A stretch of DNA of 64,000 nt from CAVPKN01 sp964588495 (GCA_964588495.1 CAZPPS010000004.1:48424-112423); one strand, 5' to 3'. Numbered from the stretch's first letter, positions 40,761 through 50,315 are shown. The notes: generated by a model not told the origin, from the sequence alone. Numbers and translations are program-made.

Positions 40761-41924
40761 TTAGCTCTGGAACATGCGGCTGACGACTTGTGTAATCGAG
40801 TCGGAAGCCGATTTCAAGATCTGAAGAGCATACTCCAGGTTTTGGCCAGCGCTTTGTCTTAAGTCCTCAGCACGGCTAAAGGCCTGGCTATAGAACTGCT
40901 GGTAGGAGTTGCCTTCGGATTCAATAGCTTTATCTCCCCCTTCCTGCTTTTGGTAAGCTGCCATGTTTGTCTGGTATTTGGAATCGTTCAATCCGGTAAC
41001 ACCAGCACTCATCAGCTGCATCCCTTGTGCCTTTTGGAATGCCTCGTTCATCCATTTATTGGCTCTTTTTCCTACGATTCCCATCCCTCTTTTGAAACCT
41101 TGCCAGTCTTTATCAGCACGACCCTCAAAGTAGCCGCCTTCCTGAGCCTCTTTATCGGCTTTCTCTGCAAGCTCTTCGTTCACCTTGCCTGCGCTCTGGT
41201 TGGCATTCTTGGCCTGGTTCTCACCTTCGCCTTCAACGTTATCTTCCTGGTTGAGCGCTTTGGATTCATTCGCAAGGTTACTTGTCTCCTCTTCGGCCAC
41301 ATTGGGCTGTTTCGCAAAGCTGATATCGTTTTTGTCTGCGTTGAGGGGATTCTCCTCTTCTGAGCCTGTGAATTCACTAAATCCAGAAAGTGCGACAGCA
41401 CCTCCAAACATACAGAGGTTGATAATACCATCTGTTTTGGACATGGCAGCTTGCTCTAAAGTCGCGTTGGACTGTGCCGTGTAGGCTCCCTTAATGGCAT
41501 CTCCGATGAGGGGGGCAAATTTCACCTGCGCCATCATGCACGAGGTGGCCTCTTTCCACTGAGAGCTCCAGAAACGGGAGTTGGCTTTTGCCTGAATACA
41601 GAGCACAGCGCCGATAATGGCAATCAAGCTCATCTGGCTATCATCTAAATCCTGGCACCCATTCCAGTTGGATTGAGGATTGGGAAGTTGTGGCTTAGCA
41701 GCTGCCTTGTTGGCCACAGTAAATAGCGCTGCGGCTCCTTCTGACTCAGAGGCGAGGACTACATCTTTTGTGACCTGCTGCAGCTTGCCGAGCGACTTGG
41801 TGCTGCAGTTTTCCTCAGCAACACGGGCAGTCCCTTCCTTGTTATGGCTCCTTTTGTCATCTCTTCTTTGGGCCTGCTCAGAGTTCTGGATGTTTTGCCA
41901 GTTTTGGTTATCAATAATAAACAT
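40761..41924 (-). CDS. copD: type III secretion translocator, CopD-like
   Basis: 387 residues. Two hydrophobic segments (about 98-116, MSLIAIIGAVLCIQAKAN, and 165-185, GIINLCMFGGAVALSGF) sit between long polar, helical regions rich in Ala, Gln and Glu. The C-terminal part is amphipathic and ends DSITQVVSRMFQS. The operon order chaperone, CopB-like, CopD-like matches CT576-CT578-CT579. CopD is the smaller pore-forming translocator (YopD role) inserted into host membrane by the injectisome. Sequence similarity among translocators is low, so the assignment leans on order, size and topology. Confidence 0.78.
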   Translation of the reverse strand: MFIIDNQNWQNIQNSEQAQRRDDKRSHNKEGTARVAEENCSTKSLGKLQQVTKDVVLASESEGAAALFTVANKAAAKPQLPNPQSNWNGCQDLDDSQMSLIAIIGAVLCIQAKANSRFWSSQWKEATSCMMAQVKFAPLIGDAIKGAYTAQSNATLEQAAMSKTDGIINLCMFGGAVALSGFSEFTGSEEENPLNADKNDISFAKQPNVAEEETSNLANESKALNQEDNVEGEGENQAKNANQSAGKVNEELAEKADKEAQEGGYFEGRADKDWQGFKRGMGIVGKRANKWMNEAFQKAQGMQLMSAGVTGLNDSKYQTNMAAYQKQEGGDKAIESEGNSYQQFYSQAFSRAEDLRQSAGQNLEYALQILKSASDSITQVVSRMFQS

Positions 41925-41967
41925 ATTACTTACCTTTTACTTACTTTTTTTATTAAAATTATTATCC

Positions 41968-43047
41968 TTAAACGGCATTTGCCAGCCCATAAGAGATCTG
42001 CTTAATGGCGCTCGATACTGACTGGAATGTATCGATAATTTCCCCAGCATCTGTGATCTCTTCTTGCACAACACTCCCTTCCTGCTTAATCATCTGCTGA
42101 GTGAAGTGCTGGTACATATTGTTTGTGTTGAGGATTTGAAGAGCCCCCCCAACATCTGCTTGCAACCCTGCAAGCTCTTTGTATTGACCTTCCAGTTGCA
42201 CGCCAACAAGCCCTTTCATCAACATCGGAGATCCCAAAGCGCCTGCCATAGCCATTCGGACAAGGGTTTTAAACGCCTTCTCGGCCAGCCACTTTGCTGT
42301 GTTGGCTCCAGCAGTTGATGAGGCTGCCCCTTCTGTACCGCCAGAAACGGTTGTTTCTGCGCTGCTACTCGCTGCATTTTGAATGTTCTCCATGTCTTCA
42401 AAGGCAGACACTTGCTCATTAACTTCAGCGCCCAAGCTCAGCTCTTCTGTATCGGCAAGGGCTCCATCGCCCGCTCCTCCACCTGCTAACAGTTCAGCTT
42501 CTTCCGGCAAGAGCTCATCAGCGGCTCCTCCTGTCAAATATCCAGCAGCAGCTGTCCCCACCATCAAGACAATCCCGAACGCAATCAGCACTCCATTGAT
42601 AATGGAGGCTTTTTGTTGCATCTCAGCGTTGTACTTCTGAATCTCCGCATCCAGTTTGAGCGCTCCTTCCTGCTTATTAAAGGCGTTGGTTGTCGCTTGC
42701 AAAATGCATTGCGATTCGGTCAAGTTGAGCTCTTGAAGGTTTGCATAGTTGGTGTTTTCCATTTCCACGCCATCACGCTCGGCATTAAATGCCTTTGCAT
42801 AAGCTGCCGCTAAATAGGTATAAAAATCCTTCTCCGGAGAGGGCTTTGGAGGTGTCAAACTGGGACGGTTTTGCTCCAGCACCTTTTTTAACTCCCCATT
42901 GACAGCAACCGTGTGCTCTTTTTTATACTCAATGGTGTCCTTGAGCAGCCTTGCCTGCTTCGCATGGGACACTGGATTATGCTCAGAGCGTGAATAGTAG
43001 CTTCTTCCAGCTCCTTCCAACCCATAAGTTTCTGTAAAATCTGTCAT
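41968..43047 (-). CDS. copB: type III secretion translocator, CopB-like
   Basis: 359 residues. A strong hydrophobic helix (about 148-172, SIINGVLIAFGIVLMVGTAAAG) is followed by a low-complexity acidic/Gly-Ala-Ser stretch (172-250) and a second hydrophobic region (about 262-285, LVRMAMAGALGSPMLMKGLVG). This two-helix pattern is that of YopB/CopB major translocators, which with CopD form the pore in the host membrane. The gene lies between the chaperone gene (29 bp upstream) and copD (43 bp downstream). Confidence 0.8.
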   Translation of the reverse strand: MTDFTETYGLEGAGRSYYSRSEHNPVSHAKQARLLKDTIEYKKEHTVAVNGELKKVLEQNRPSLTPPKPSPEKDFYTYLAAAYAKAFNAERDGVEMENTNYANLQELNLTESQCILQATTNAFNKQEGALKLDAEIQKYNAEMQQKASIINGVLIAFGIVLMVGTAAAGYLTGGAADELLPEEAELLAGGGAGDGALADTEELSLGAEVNEQVSAFEDMENIQNAASSSAETTVSGGTEGAASSTAGANTAKWLAEKAFKTLVRMAMAGALGSPMLMKGLVGVQLEGQYKELAGLQADVGGALQILNTNNMYQHFTQQMIKQEGSVVQEEITDAGEIIDTFQSVSSAIKQISYGLANAV

Positions 43048-43076
43048 AGTTTGACCTTTATTATTAAGTTATTAAA

Positions 43077-43610
43077 CTACTTTTTATTACTTTTAAGGGC
43101 CTGCACGATCAGCTCGCACCGGTGCTTAAGTTCTGCATACTCAGGGCGGTTGTCGCAAATTAAAACCGTTGTCTCGGCAAACTCCTGAGCCTCTTCGGGC
43201 AAATTCTGCTTCAAAAAGCAATCGGTTGCAAACCAGGCAGGAATGGGGTTGGTAGGCTCCAGGTTCAGGGCGATATAAAAGCCGAGGCATGCATCCTCAT
43301 AAGCCTCAATCTGATGGTATGAGGAAGCGAGCCCTAAAATGTATTTATAGGTTCCAGGAGAGGCTCCCGATAAAAACTCAAACAGGGAAATCGATTCCCG
43401 GTACTTGCCCTGATTGTAAAACGTAAAAGCCAAGCTATAAACTTCCTCTAACGCTTCATCTGAAATGCCTGTGGCATCTTTCAGGTTCATCTGAGGGTTT
43501 GCCTCGAGCTTTTTGACCAGCTCTCTTCCAATCTGTTCGGCTTCTTTGCTACTGAGAGCAATTGAGTTAATATCAAAGTTATTATTTTTCTTTTTTTGCT
43601 TATTAGCCAT
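43077..43610 (-). CDS. lcrH: type III secretion translocator chaperone, LcrH/SycD (Scc2) family
   Basis: 177 residues from ATG 43610, chosen because GGGAG lies 7 nt upstream. Three TPR-like repeats cover residues about 55-160 (YSLAFTFYNQGKYRESISLF, ILGLASSYHQIEAYEDACLG and the following repeat). LcrH/SycD proteins hold the two hydrophobic translocators soluble before export. It is the first gene of the chaperone-copB-copD operon; the N-terminal poly-lysine/asparagine stretch (NKQKKKNNNF) is unlike most homologues. Confidence 0.9.
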   Translation of the reverse strand: MANKQKKKNNNFDINSIALSSKEAEQIGRELVKKLEANPQMNLKDATGISDEALEEVYSLAFTFYNQGKYRESISLFEFLSGASPGTYKYILGLASSYHQIEAYEDACLGFYIALNLEPTNPIPAWFATDCFLKQNLPEEAQEFAETTVLICDNRPEYAELKHRCELIVQALKSNKK

Positions 43611-43640
43611 TGAGTCTCCCAAAAATTAAATACAATAAAA

Positions 43641-43669
43641 ATTATAACATTTAAATATTTACTAATCAA
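43641..43669 (-). promoter_or_regulatory. sigma-66/70-type promoter of the lcrH-copB-copD operon
   Basis: On the minus strand: -35 TTGATT (43664-43669), a 17-nt spacer, -10 TATAAT (43641-43646). Transcription would start near 43634, leaving a ~24-nt leader with the GGGAG ribosome site of lcrH. The match is good but not experimentally known. Confidence 0.55.
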
Positions 43670-43736
43670 TAACTTTTTAAAGATTTAGTTATAGTTTTAA
43701 AGAAACCTTAATAAATAGAATCGTTATAATAAAATT

Positions 43737-45215
43737 ATGAAATCAAATTTTGAAAAAAGAATTAAGATTGCTTTTTTTCGTCTTAAAAGGTGGAAAAAAA
43801 ACCTTTACGATTCTTTAAAAATCTACGAAATCGGCTTTTTTTTTGATTTTATCCGTCACCGGTACAACATCCGGCAATTCAATCCACAATTAGTTAAAAA
43901 CAACCTCAACGTCCTATTCAGAGCCCGCTACGGCACATGGATCAATGCGAATCGCCATGGGAAACTCTTTCTTTTGACCTCAAAATGGAGAAAGAATCTA
44001 TTTTCCCTGGGGAACATTCTCACATTTGGAGCCCTCCGCAAACGGGTTGAGAATGTGATTTTTTATACCTATATCACCTTGACCTTAGAGCTCAACAACC
44101 CCTTCACAAAGCAGATTCTCGAGAAATTTTTGAGGCGGAAAGTCGAATTTCTCAACCACTTGCTCCTCTATGTGAGGCGCATTAACGGCAAAACGTGGAA
44201 TCAGTCTCTGATCAAGATCCATATCCAGACTTTTGAGCGCAATTCGTTGTTTCAGGCCCGTGTCATTCATCAAATGGAGCTCGCAGTTAAGCGGGAAAAG
44301 GAGAGCGCTCGTGTAAAAGAGGCACAGGCCGCTCTTAAAAAAGGCTATTACCCCATTTTGTCAATCGCTGGGGCCTCGGGCTCTTACTGGATGCGGGGAA
44401 AAGAGAGGCAGGTTCTGGGGATTTTTAAGCCCTTTGATGAGGAAATTCATGCCCCCAATAATCCTGTAGGACCTAGCCACCGAGGAGCGCTTGGCCTTAG
44501 AAAAACACGTCCAGGATGCCGCGTGGGAGAGGCTGCCCATCATGAAGTGGCAGCCTTTAAAGTGGACGAGTTTTTTGGTTTTGGAATCGTCCCGCGCACC
44601 TGCTATGCTACATTTACTCACCAGACATTTTTTTCTACGCGGGAAAATAGATTCACTTCTTTGCAGACAATAAAAACGAAATATGGCTCTTTTCAGGAGT
44701 TTGTGGAAGGGTTTGCTCCTCTACATAAATTGACTCGCGAAGTGTACGATTCGATCCCTCTAGACGAATTTCAGCTTCTTGTGATTCTGGATGTCATTTG
44801 CGGGAATACGGACCGGAACATTGGGAACATTTTGTTTAGCGAAGAGAAAATTGCAGCGATCGACCACGGCCTTTGTTTTCCCGATACTATCCACGATTTT
44901 TCTTATTGGTATTGGGAGTATCTCAAGTTAGGGCATAAGGAGATTTTGGAGCCTCTCAAAGAGCTTCTCAACCACTTTCCTTTCGAGGAATTGGAAATGA
45001 AATTGAAGCCCTGTTTTATTTCTGTACGAGCTCTTCAGCGGTTGCGTGAGCGGGTTGTTTTGTTTACAGAAGGAGTCAATCAAGGGCTTGTCCCGGCTCT
45101 GATGGCGAAGCTGTTTTTGAAAGAGTACATGGAGCCTTTGCGAGATCGAAAAGAGACGTTGAGGGGGGCAGCTGCCGAGCAGGTGAGATTGTATAAGGAA
45201 ACGCTCGAAGAATGA
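43737..45215 (+). CDS. phosphatidylinositol 4-kinase type II-like protein, candidate effector
   Basis: 492 residues. A basic N-terminal region (1-200) precedes a PI3/PI4-kinase-like core. Core elements are: glycine-rich loop GASGSYWMRG (212-221), nucleotide lysine in GIFKPFDEE (Lys231), GEAAHHEVAAFKVDEFFGFGIVPRT, the catalytic loop GNTDRNIGNILF (356-367) and the metal motif AAIDHGLCFP (Asp376). The loops resemble plant PI4K-gamma enzymes. It is divergent from the type III chaperone operon, with a TATAAT at 43725-43730. Similar kinases occur in other intracellular bacteria. A host phosphoinositide or protein target is inferred; the substrate cannot be told from sequence. Confidence 0.75.
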   Translation: MKSNFEKRIKIAFFRLKRWKKNLYDSLKIYEIGFFFDFIRHRYNIRQFNPQLVKNNLNVLFRARYGTWINANRHGKLFLLTSKWRKNLFSLGNILTFGALRKRVENVIFYTYITLTLELNNPFTKQILEKFLRRKVEFLNHLLLYVRRINGKTWNQSLIKIHIQTFERNSLFQARVIHQMELAVKREKESARVKEAQAALKKGYYPILSIAGASGSYWMRGKERQVLGIFKPFDEEIHAPNNPVGPSHRGALGLRKTRPGCRVGEAAHHEVAAFKVDEFFGFGIVPRTCYATFTHQTFFSTRENRFTSLQTIKTKYGSFQEFVEGFAPLHKLTREVYDSIPLDEFQLLVILDVICGNTDRNIGNILFSEEKIAAIDHGLCFPDTIHDFSYWYWEYLKLGHKEILEPLKELLNHFPFEELEMKLKPCFISVRALQRLRERVVLFTEGVNQGLVPALMAKLFLKEYMEPLRDRKETLRGAAAEQVRLYKETLEE

Positions 45216-45216
45216 G

Positions 45217-45239
45217 TGCCCGTGCAGTGCACGGGCACG
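45217..45239. terminator. perfect 11-bp inverted repeat between convergent genes
   Basis: GTGCCCGTGCA, one base, TGCACGGGCAC. It sits exactly between the kinase-like gene and the convergent coiled-coil gene, so it can serve both as a terminator stem. No U-tract follows. Confidence 0.65.
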
Positions 45240-45243
45240 CGGA

Positions 45244-47361
45244 TTATTTGTAGAACGCTTGTGCGAGCGCCATGTACATTTGATTGATAATCGTCATGGC
45301 AGTCGTCACAGCCTGTAGCTCCTGCGAAAACTCAGTCATGTGCAGCTGGAGGGTCATCTGCTGGGTTTGGCCCAAGCTCTGATACTGCTGTTGATAGGCA
45401 TTCACATTTCCCTGCAGTTTAATCAAGCCAACACCTGGACATGGGCTTTTTGGATCCGGATTGCCATTAACAACAAAACCTTCCTGGGTTGTAAGATTAC
45501 TTTGCCAGCTCGTATTGCCCGATTTCGATGTCACAGTAAATTGCGGCGGATCATCTTTATTTTTAGGAGTCACTGCTGTGATTGTAAGGTCATTGAGGCG
45601 TGCTAATAATCCAGTTTTTGGATCGGTGAGCTGATGCAAATTGGTTGTTTCTTGTGCAAGAACACCTGTGGGCCCGGTTAGGTTGTTATATTGACTTTGA
45701 ATAGAGGCTCTAGCATCACTTCCTATGGGATATGTTTTTGTGTCTTTGAGCTCAGCTTGCAGTTTGTTAATCTCATTGGTTGTATCGGTAATCGACCCAT
45801 TTAACTGATTAATCGCATTTTGACACGCTTGGATTTCCTGGTTGAGAGCTGCCTGTGCAGCCTTTGCATCCCCGGAAAAGTCTGGAGGATTCCCTTTAAG
45901 CCAGTTGTTAGAGTTAAATTCGATGTTGGCGTTGCCAAAGCCTAGCATGTCGTTCAGAAGGGTGTTTCCAAAGTCGGCGCCGCCGTTGATGGCAAACAAG
46001 TTGAGGGCCATCATTTGAAGATACATTTCCTGCATCGGCATAAAGTGATTCAAAACGGCATTTTGGAACTCCCAGGGAAGGGAGTTATTGCCGCCAATAT
46101 TACCAGAATCTGCAGGAGGCGTTGGATCGCTTCCCTTTAAAGTATGTCCTGTTTTGAGGGACTCTCCAACGCTCCAAATACTGGCATGGCTGAGCTGTTT
46201 TTGAATCTCAGTCAGTTGACGAGAAGCTGTTTTGTAGCCCTCGATTTGCCCAGCAACAGTGGAGGTTTCTGTGGCAGTTTCTGACCTTAGCTGTTGAATC
46301 GAGGATTGTACATTTCCAGATTCCAAATCGGCTTCTGAGTAGTCTGGGATGGCCGGAAAATCTTTTTTCTCAAGGGTCTCATCGAGAAGATTGCCCAAAG
46401 AGCTCATAAATTTCAGGTTTGAACTCTGAAGGTTACTCTCATCGAGGTATTGCTTTAGGAACTTTTTGATCTGATCCACAGAAGCATTTGGCTGCTTATT
46501 GAGAAATTCAGCGACCTTTGTTCTAAGAAGAACATTTGCGATCACTTGGCCAAACGATTCCCCTTTGGAAGTTTTTAATAGATCAAGCTGTCCAAAAAGT
46601 TGAGAGAGCAATTGGTTCTGCTCGGGCTTAAGTTGGCCAGACTGATTGGCCAGATCCTGCAGATGCTCGATCAGTTCTAAAAGCTGCCCTTCGCTTGGGG
46701 GTTTTGCAGCAAGAGCTGCCTGGATTTTTTGTAAAACTTCGTCGAGGGAGCCCAAATTCTTAGCTTTTGAGTTAAGGTTTTGGATTTTCTCCTGAAGCTC
46801 TTTAAGGTTCGCTTTATTGCCCTGCATGAGCGCCTGAAGCATGTTGAGCTCTTTATTCCAGAACGCCCGTTTAGCTGCAAATGGGGCTTTTTCCAAAGTG
46901 CTTAGGACCTTGTTCCAGATTTGAGTGAGGCTGTAGAGGTCTTTTTCGACTAATTTTGGGAAACTTTGAGCCATTCCTTTGAGCTGAGCCAGCAGAGAAT
47001 CTAATTCCGCATCTTTGTCTCCCCCTTGCTTCAGAGTTGTGATCAAATCTTCAAGGAATTCCATCTCAGTTTTAAGATAACCCTGAGTCGAGTTATAAAT
47101 CGCTTTTTGACTAATGTCGTGGGGGGCTGCTTTTTCAGGAATTTCGGCAAAAGATTCTTTAATAGGGGCTTGGCCTTTGGTTTTTGCAAGCTGATCGCTT
47201 TGCAGTTCGTGGACATAATTCAAGACGTCTGTGAGTAAAGACCTCTGGCTTTGAATTTGTAAATGTCTGACAATGTTTTCATTAACCCAACTATCGGGAG
47301 GCGCTTTCCCCTCGAATAGTTTAATCTGAAGGTGAACTTGTGGTTCAATCTTTTGTTGCAT
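45244..47361 (-). CDS. large coiled-coil protein, putative type III substrate
   Basis: 705 residues, no signal peptide and no transmembrane helix. Residues 90-330 and 510-560 are heptad-like coiled coils rich in Leu, Gln, Lys and Glu. The linker around 385-420 is Gly/Asn/Pro-rich. The centre LPWEFQNAVLNHFMPMQEMYLQMMALNLFA and the C-terminal ~45 residues (MTLQLHMTEFSQELQAVTTA onward) resemble filament-, tip- or translocator-like secreted proteins. It lies in the type III cluster between the kinase and mutL. Chlamydial DUF582 effectors have a comparable layout, but I cannot confirm that family. Not recognised otherwise. Confidence 0.6.
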   Translation of the reverse strand: MQQKIEPQVHLQIKLFEGKAPPDSWVNENIVRHLQIQSQRSLLTDVLNYVHELQSDQLAKTKGQAPIKESFAEIPEKAAPHDISQKAIYNSTQGYLKTEMEFLEDLITTLKQGGDKDAELDSLLAQLKGMAQSFPKLVEKDLYSLTQIWNKVLSTLEKAPFAAKRAFWNKELNMLQALMQGNKANLKELQEKIQNLNSKAKNLGSLDEVLQKIQAALAAKPPSEGQLLELIEHLQDLANQSGQLKPEQNQLLSQLFGQLDLLKTSKGESFGQVIANVLLRTKVAEFLNKQPNASVDQIKKFLKQYLDESNLQSSNLKFMSSLGNLLDETLEKKDFPAIPDYSEADLESGNVQSSIQQLRSETATETSTVAGQIEGYKTASRQLTEIQKQLSHASIWSVGESLKTGHTLKGSDPTPPADSGNIGGNNSLPWEFQNAVLNHFMPMQEMYLQMMALNLFAINGGADFGNTLLNDMLGFGNANIEFNSNNWLKGNPPDFSGDAKAAQAALNQEIQACQNAINQLNGSITDTTNEINKLQAELKDTKTYPIGSDARASIQSQYNNLTGPTGVLAQETTNLHQLTDPKTGLLARLNDLTITAVTPKNKDDPPQFTVTSKSGNTSWQSNLTTQEGFVVNGNPDPKSPCPGVGLIKLQGNVNAYQQQYQSLGQTQQMTLQLHMTEFSQELQAVTTAMTIINQMYMALAQAFYK

Positions 47362-47420
47362 CCTGCCCCCTTAAGCCCTAGAATTTAATATCTAATAAGT
47401 ATATCAAATTAAAATTTTAA

Positions 47421-49040
47421 ATGCAAGAATCTAGAATAAAAGTCCTCAGCGAAAATGCGATTAACCAAATTGCGGCTGGAGAAGTCATCGAAAATCCCGC
47501 TTCTGTCATCAAAGAACTCATCGAAAATGCCATCGACGCAGGCGCCTCAGAGATCTTTGTGACAACAACTGCGGGCGGAAGAGGCTTGATCAAAATCGAA
47601 GATGATGGGCACGGGATGGGCCATGACGATCTTTTGCTTTCGATCGAACGGCATGCCACCTCTAAAATTGGAAGTGTTGAGGAGTTGAATGATCTAAGAA
47701 CGCTGGGATTTCGAGGGGAAGCTCTTCCCTCAATTGCGTCTGTGAGCAAAATGTCTTTGCATAGCGCTTTGGAAGGGTCTTCTGGGTACAAATTGCAGAT
47801 CGAAGGGGGCAAAATTTCTGCCATTCAGCTCAGCCCCAGACAAAAAGGGACCACGATTGAGGTCAAATCCCTTTTTTATAATGTTCCTGTGCGTAAAAAA
47901 TTTCAAAAAAGTGTCAGCTATGATGTGGGAGAGATCCATAAACTTCTCACCCGATTTTCTCTGTGCTACCCACTTTTAAGTTTTAAATGGGTCAATGATG
48001 AAAAGGAGTGGCTTGATTTTGGAAGGGCCGATCCTTTTGACAAACGGGCTTTAACCCTTTTGGGACAAGAATTTTTAGACAATTCGTTTCCTGTGGAACA
48101 GTCTAATGGGCATCTTGAGATCAAAGGACGGATCAGCTCCCCCCTTTGCCATAGACCCAACAAGCTGGGCCAACATTTGTTTATCAACAGCCGTGCGGTC
48201 CTTTCCCCTTTTGTTGCCGGAAAAGTCCTTGAAGCTTACGGGACACGGCTCGACACCCACCGCTATCCTCTGTTTGCCCTCCACCTGAAAGTTCCCCCTT
48301 CCTGGATTGATGTCAACGTCCACCCGCAAAAAAAAGAAATCAGGATCTGCGAGGAAGAAAAACTTGCCCGCTTCATTCTCGAGGCGTTAGAAAAAGCCCT
48401 TGAGCCTCCTAAAAAAGAAATACCGCCCCAACCCGTGATCTCTTTTCTCCCCGCTTTTGAAAGAATTGCATTTGAGGAAATGCCGGTTATCACCCAAAGA
48501 GTGGAACAAGAGACGCCCCTCGATTTCTTTGCCTCAAGAGTTTCAATTGCCGCCCGAATCAAAAACTATTTTCTGATTCAAGAAGCCGAAGGTTTACGGG
48601 TTGTGGATATCGGAAGAGCTGCGGAGCGGGTGATTTTCGATGAAATGACAAATGCCCATAAAAAAGTCTCTGTGCAGGCCCTTTTGATCCCCATTCAGCT
48701 CTCTTTCAGCGGCAAAGAGAAGCTCTATTTAGCAGAAAAACTTCCCGAGCTCAATACAAAAGGAATCAGCATCCGTGAATTTGGGGGAGATACGTTCATC
48801 ATCGATGCGATCCCCTCGATTTTGGAGCCCAGCGAAATTCCTGATCTCATCCATGCCTTTTTGGAAGAGGGGCAATTCCCCCGTCAGCTGGGAAAGTGTT
48901 TGAAAAGGGGAGCCATTTCAAATGCGATGGCATCGGCCTTGATCGAGAAGCTCTTCAAGTCGCAAAACCCCGATCTCACTCCAAGTGGCAAAAAAATCCA
49001 CTACCTGTTAGATGAAAAAGCTTTGGAAAAATTACTATGA
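47421..49040 (+). CDS. mutL: DNA mismatch repair protein MutL
   Basis: 539 residues. The GHKL ATPase motifs are complete: ELIENAIDAGASEI, DDGHGMGHDDL and LGFRGEALPSIASV. A C-terminal dimerisation domain follows from about 350 without the DQHA-E-endonuclease motif, so it is a non-endonuclease MutL like that of E. coli. MutL couples MutS recognition to strand processing. The stop overlaps pepP by 4 bp (ATGA). mutL-pepP next to the lcrH region matches CT575-CT574. Confidence 0.95.
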   Translation: MQESRIKVLSENAINQIAAGEVIENPASVIKELIENAIDAGASEIFVTTTAGGRGLIKIEDDGHGMGHDDLLLSIERHATSKIGSVEELNDLRTLGFRGEALPSIASVSKMSLHSALEGSSGYKLQIEGGKISAIQLSPRQKGTTIEVKSLFYNVPVRKKFQKSVSYDVGEIHKLLTRFSLCYPLLSFKWVNDEKEWLDFGRADPFDKRALTLLGQEFLDNSFPVEQSNGHLEIKGRISSPLCHRPNKLGQHLFINSRAVLSPFVAGKVLEAYGTRLDTHRYPLFALHLKVPPSWIDVNVHPQKKEIRICEEEKLARFILEALEKALEPPKKEIPPQPVISFLPAFERIAFEEMPVITQRVEQETPLDFFASRVSIAARIKNYFLIQEAEGLRVVDIGRAAERVIFDEMTNAHKKVSVQALLIPIQLSFSGKEKLYLAEKLPELNTKGISIREFGGDTFIIDAIPSILEPSEIPDLIHAFLEEGQFPRQLGKCLKRGAISNAMASALIEKLFKSQNPDLTPSGKKIHYLLDEKALEKLL

Positions 49041-50107
49041 TTCAACGTTTAGAAAAATTGCAAAAATGGGTCAGAGAACAACAGCTGGCTGCCTTGATTG
49101 TTGATAATCCGGTAGATCTTCTCTATTTGACAGGGAAGAAGCTCTCTTTGGGACGGCTTGTTGTTTCCGAAACCGAGGCAGCCCTCTTTGTCGATGGGAG
49201 ATACTTTGACTATTGCCAAGATTTGCCCTTTCTTACCAAGCTCACTGCAGGGTATGGCAAGGAGAGTGTGTTTTCTAAATGGTGGCCCTTTGAGCAAAAA
49301 AAGGTTGGGTTTGACAGTATTTATACGTCCTATGCCTCTTTTGAGGCTTTAAAGGAGCTCCCATCGGAGCTTGTCCCCTTGAAACAGCCCATTTTGCGCA
49401 TTCGCGGAATTAAGGAAGAAAAAGAGATTGAAAAGCTCAAATTGGCAGCGGCTCTTGGATCGATTGGCTTTGATTTTGTGCTGAGTCTATTGCGTGAAGG
49501 GATTTCAGAAAAAGAGGTGGCCTCCGAGATTGAAATCTTTTGGTTAAAATCGGGAGGGGACAGATTGGCTTTTGCCCCCCACATCGCTTTTTCAGAGGGC
49601 TCCTCCTTTCCTCACTATCATTCAGGAAGTCGCAAACTCAAAAAAGGGGATTTGGTTTTAATCGATATTGGCGTTGTTTTGGATCAATACCATTCCGATA
49701 TGACCCGTGTCATTGCTTTTGGAAATCCCACAGAAGAGATGCAAAAGATCTATTCGATTGTGTTTGAAGCGTATAATGCAGCAGTTAACATCTGCTCTCC
49801 TGGAGTCAAAATTCGGGAACTCGATCTTGCTGCGCGGGATTTGATCGCCTCTTATGGCTACAAAGAGAATTTTTCCCACTCGCTCGGCCACGGGGTGGGC
49901 CTGGAAATTCATGAGCTGCCCCGCATTCACTCAAGTGGGCAAGACTCCGATCAATCCCTCGAAAAAGGGATGGTCATTACCATAGAGCCGGGCGTTTATC
50001 TTTCAAACCAATTTGGGGTGCGTCTCGAAGACACCTTTGTAGTTACCGATAGCGGCTGCGAAAACATCACCAACCGCCCCCTTTCCCCTAAAATCCCCAT
50101 GCTCTGA
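49037..50107 (+). CDS. pepP: Xaa-Pro aminopeptidase (M24 family)
   Basis: 356 residues. The N-terminal creatinase-like domain is followed by a pita-bread catalytic domain. Metal ligands are visible in LVLIDIGVVLDQYHSDMTRV (two aspartates), FSHSLGHGVGLEIHELPR (histidine), TIEPGVYL and GVRLEDTFVV (glutamates). It removes N-terminal residues before proline in peptides, presumably for amino acid recovery. It is co-translated with mutL through the ATGA overlap. Confidence 0.93.
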   Translation: MIQRLEKLQKWVREQQLAALIVDNPVDLLYLTGKKLSLGRLVVSETEAALFVDGRYFDYCQDLPFLTKLTAGYGKESVFSKWWPFEQKKVGFDSIYTSYASFEALKELPSELVPLKQPILRIRGIKEEKEIEKLKLAAALGSIGFDFVLSLLREGISEKEVASEIEIFWLKSGGDRLAFAPHIAFSEGSSFPHYHSGSRKLKKGDLVLIDIGVVLDQYHSDMTRVIAFGNPTEEMQKIYSIVFEAYNAAVNICSPGVKIRELDLAARDLIASYGYKENFSHSLGHGVGLEIHELPRIHSSGQDSDQSLEKGMVITIEPGVYLSNQFGVRLEDTFVVTDSGCENITNRPLSPKIPML

Positions 50108-50205
50108 TTTTTAAATGTAAAGATAGGAAAGTCGCGAAGACGGAGAGAAAAATAATATTTTCTCGTTGTTCTCTATTCCGACGGTAGGGATTTTCTTATA
50201 AAAGT

Positions 50206-50315
50206 AATTCAACACGAAGACACGAAGATACAAAGGCACAAAGAAAAAGAAGGTCATGATGTATTTTATTTTTATCTCTTTGTGCCTTCGTATCTTTGTG
50301 CCTTCGTGTTGAATT
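50206..50315. repeat. 110-bp palindrome, CACAAAG family
   Basis: AATTCAACACGAAGACACGA pairs with CGTGTTGAATT at the right end; between them AGATACAAAGGCACAAAGA and its complement. It is a short version of the palindromes at 14.3 and 39.5 kb, lacking the CACAGAG inner arms. It lies in the 282-bp gap between pepP and the cyclase gene, close to where the cyclase promoter should be. Confidence 0.85.

Noticed and set aside
40950..41363. 137-residue Phe/Leu/Val-rich plus-strand frame opposite copD
   Set aside because: It looks like a membrane protein only because the copD strand is rich in Glu, Lys and Asn codons; no start signal, and the copD operon is better supported.
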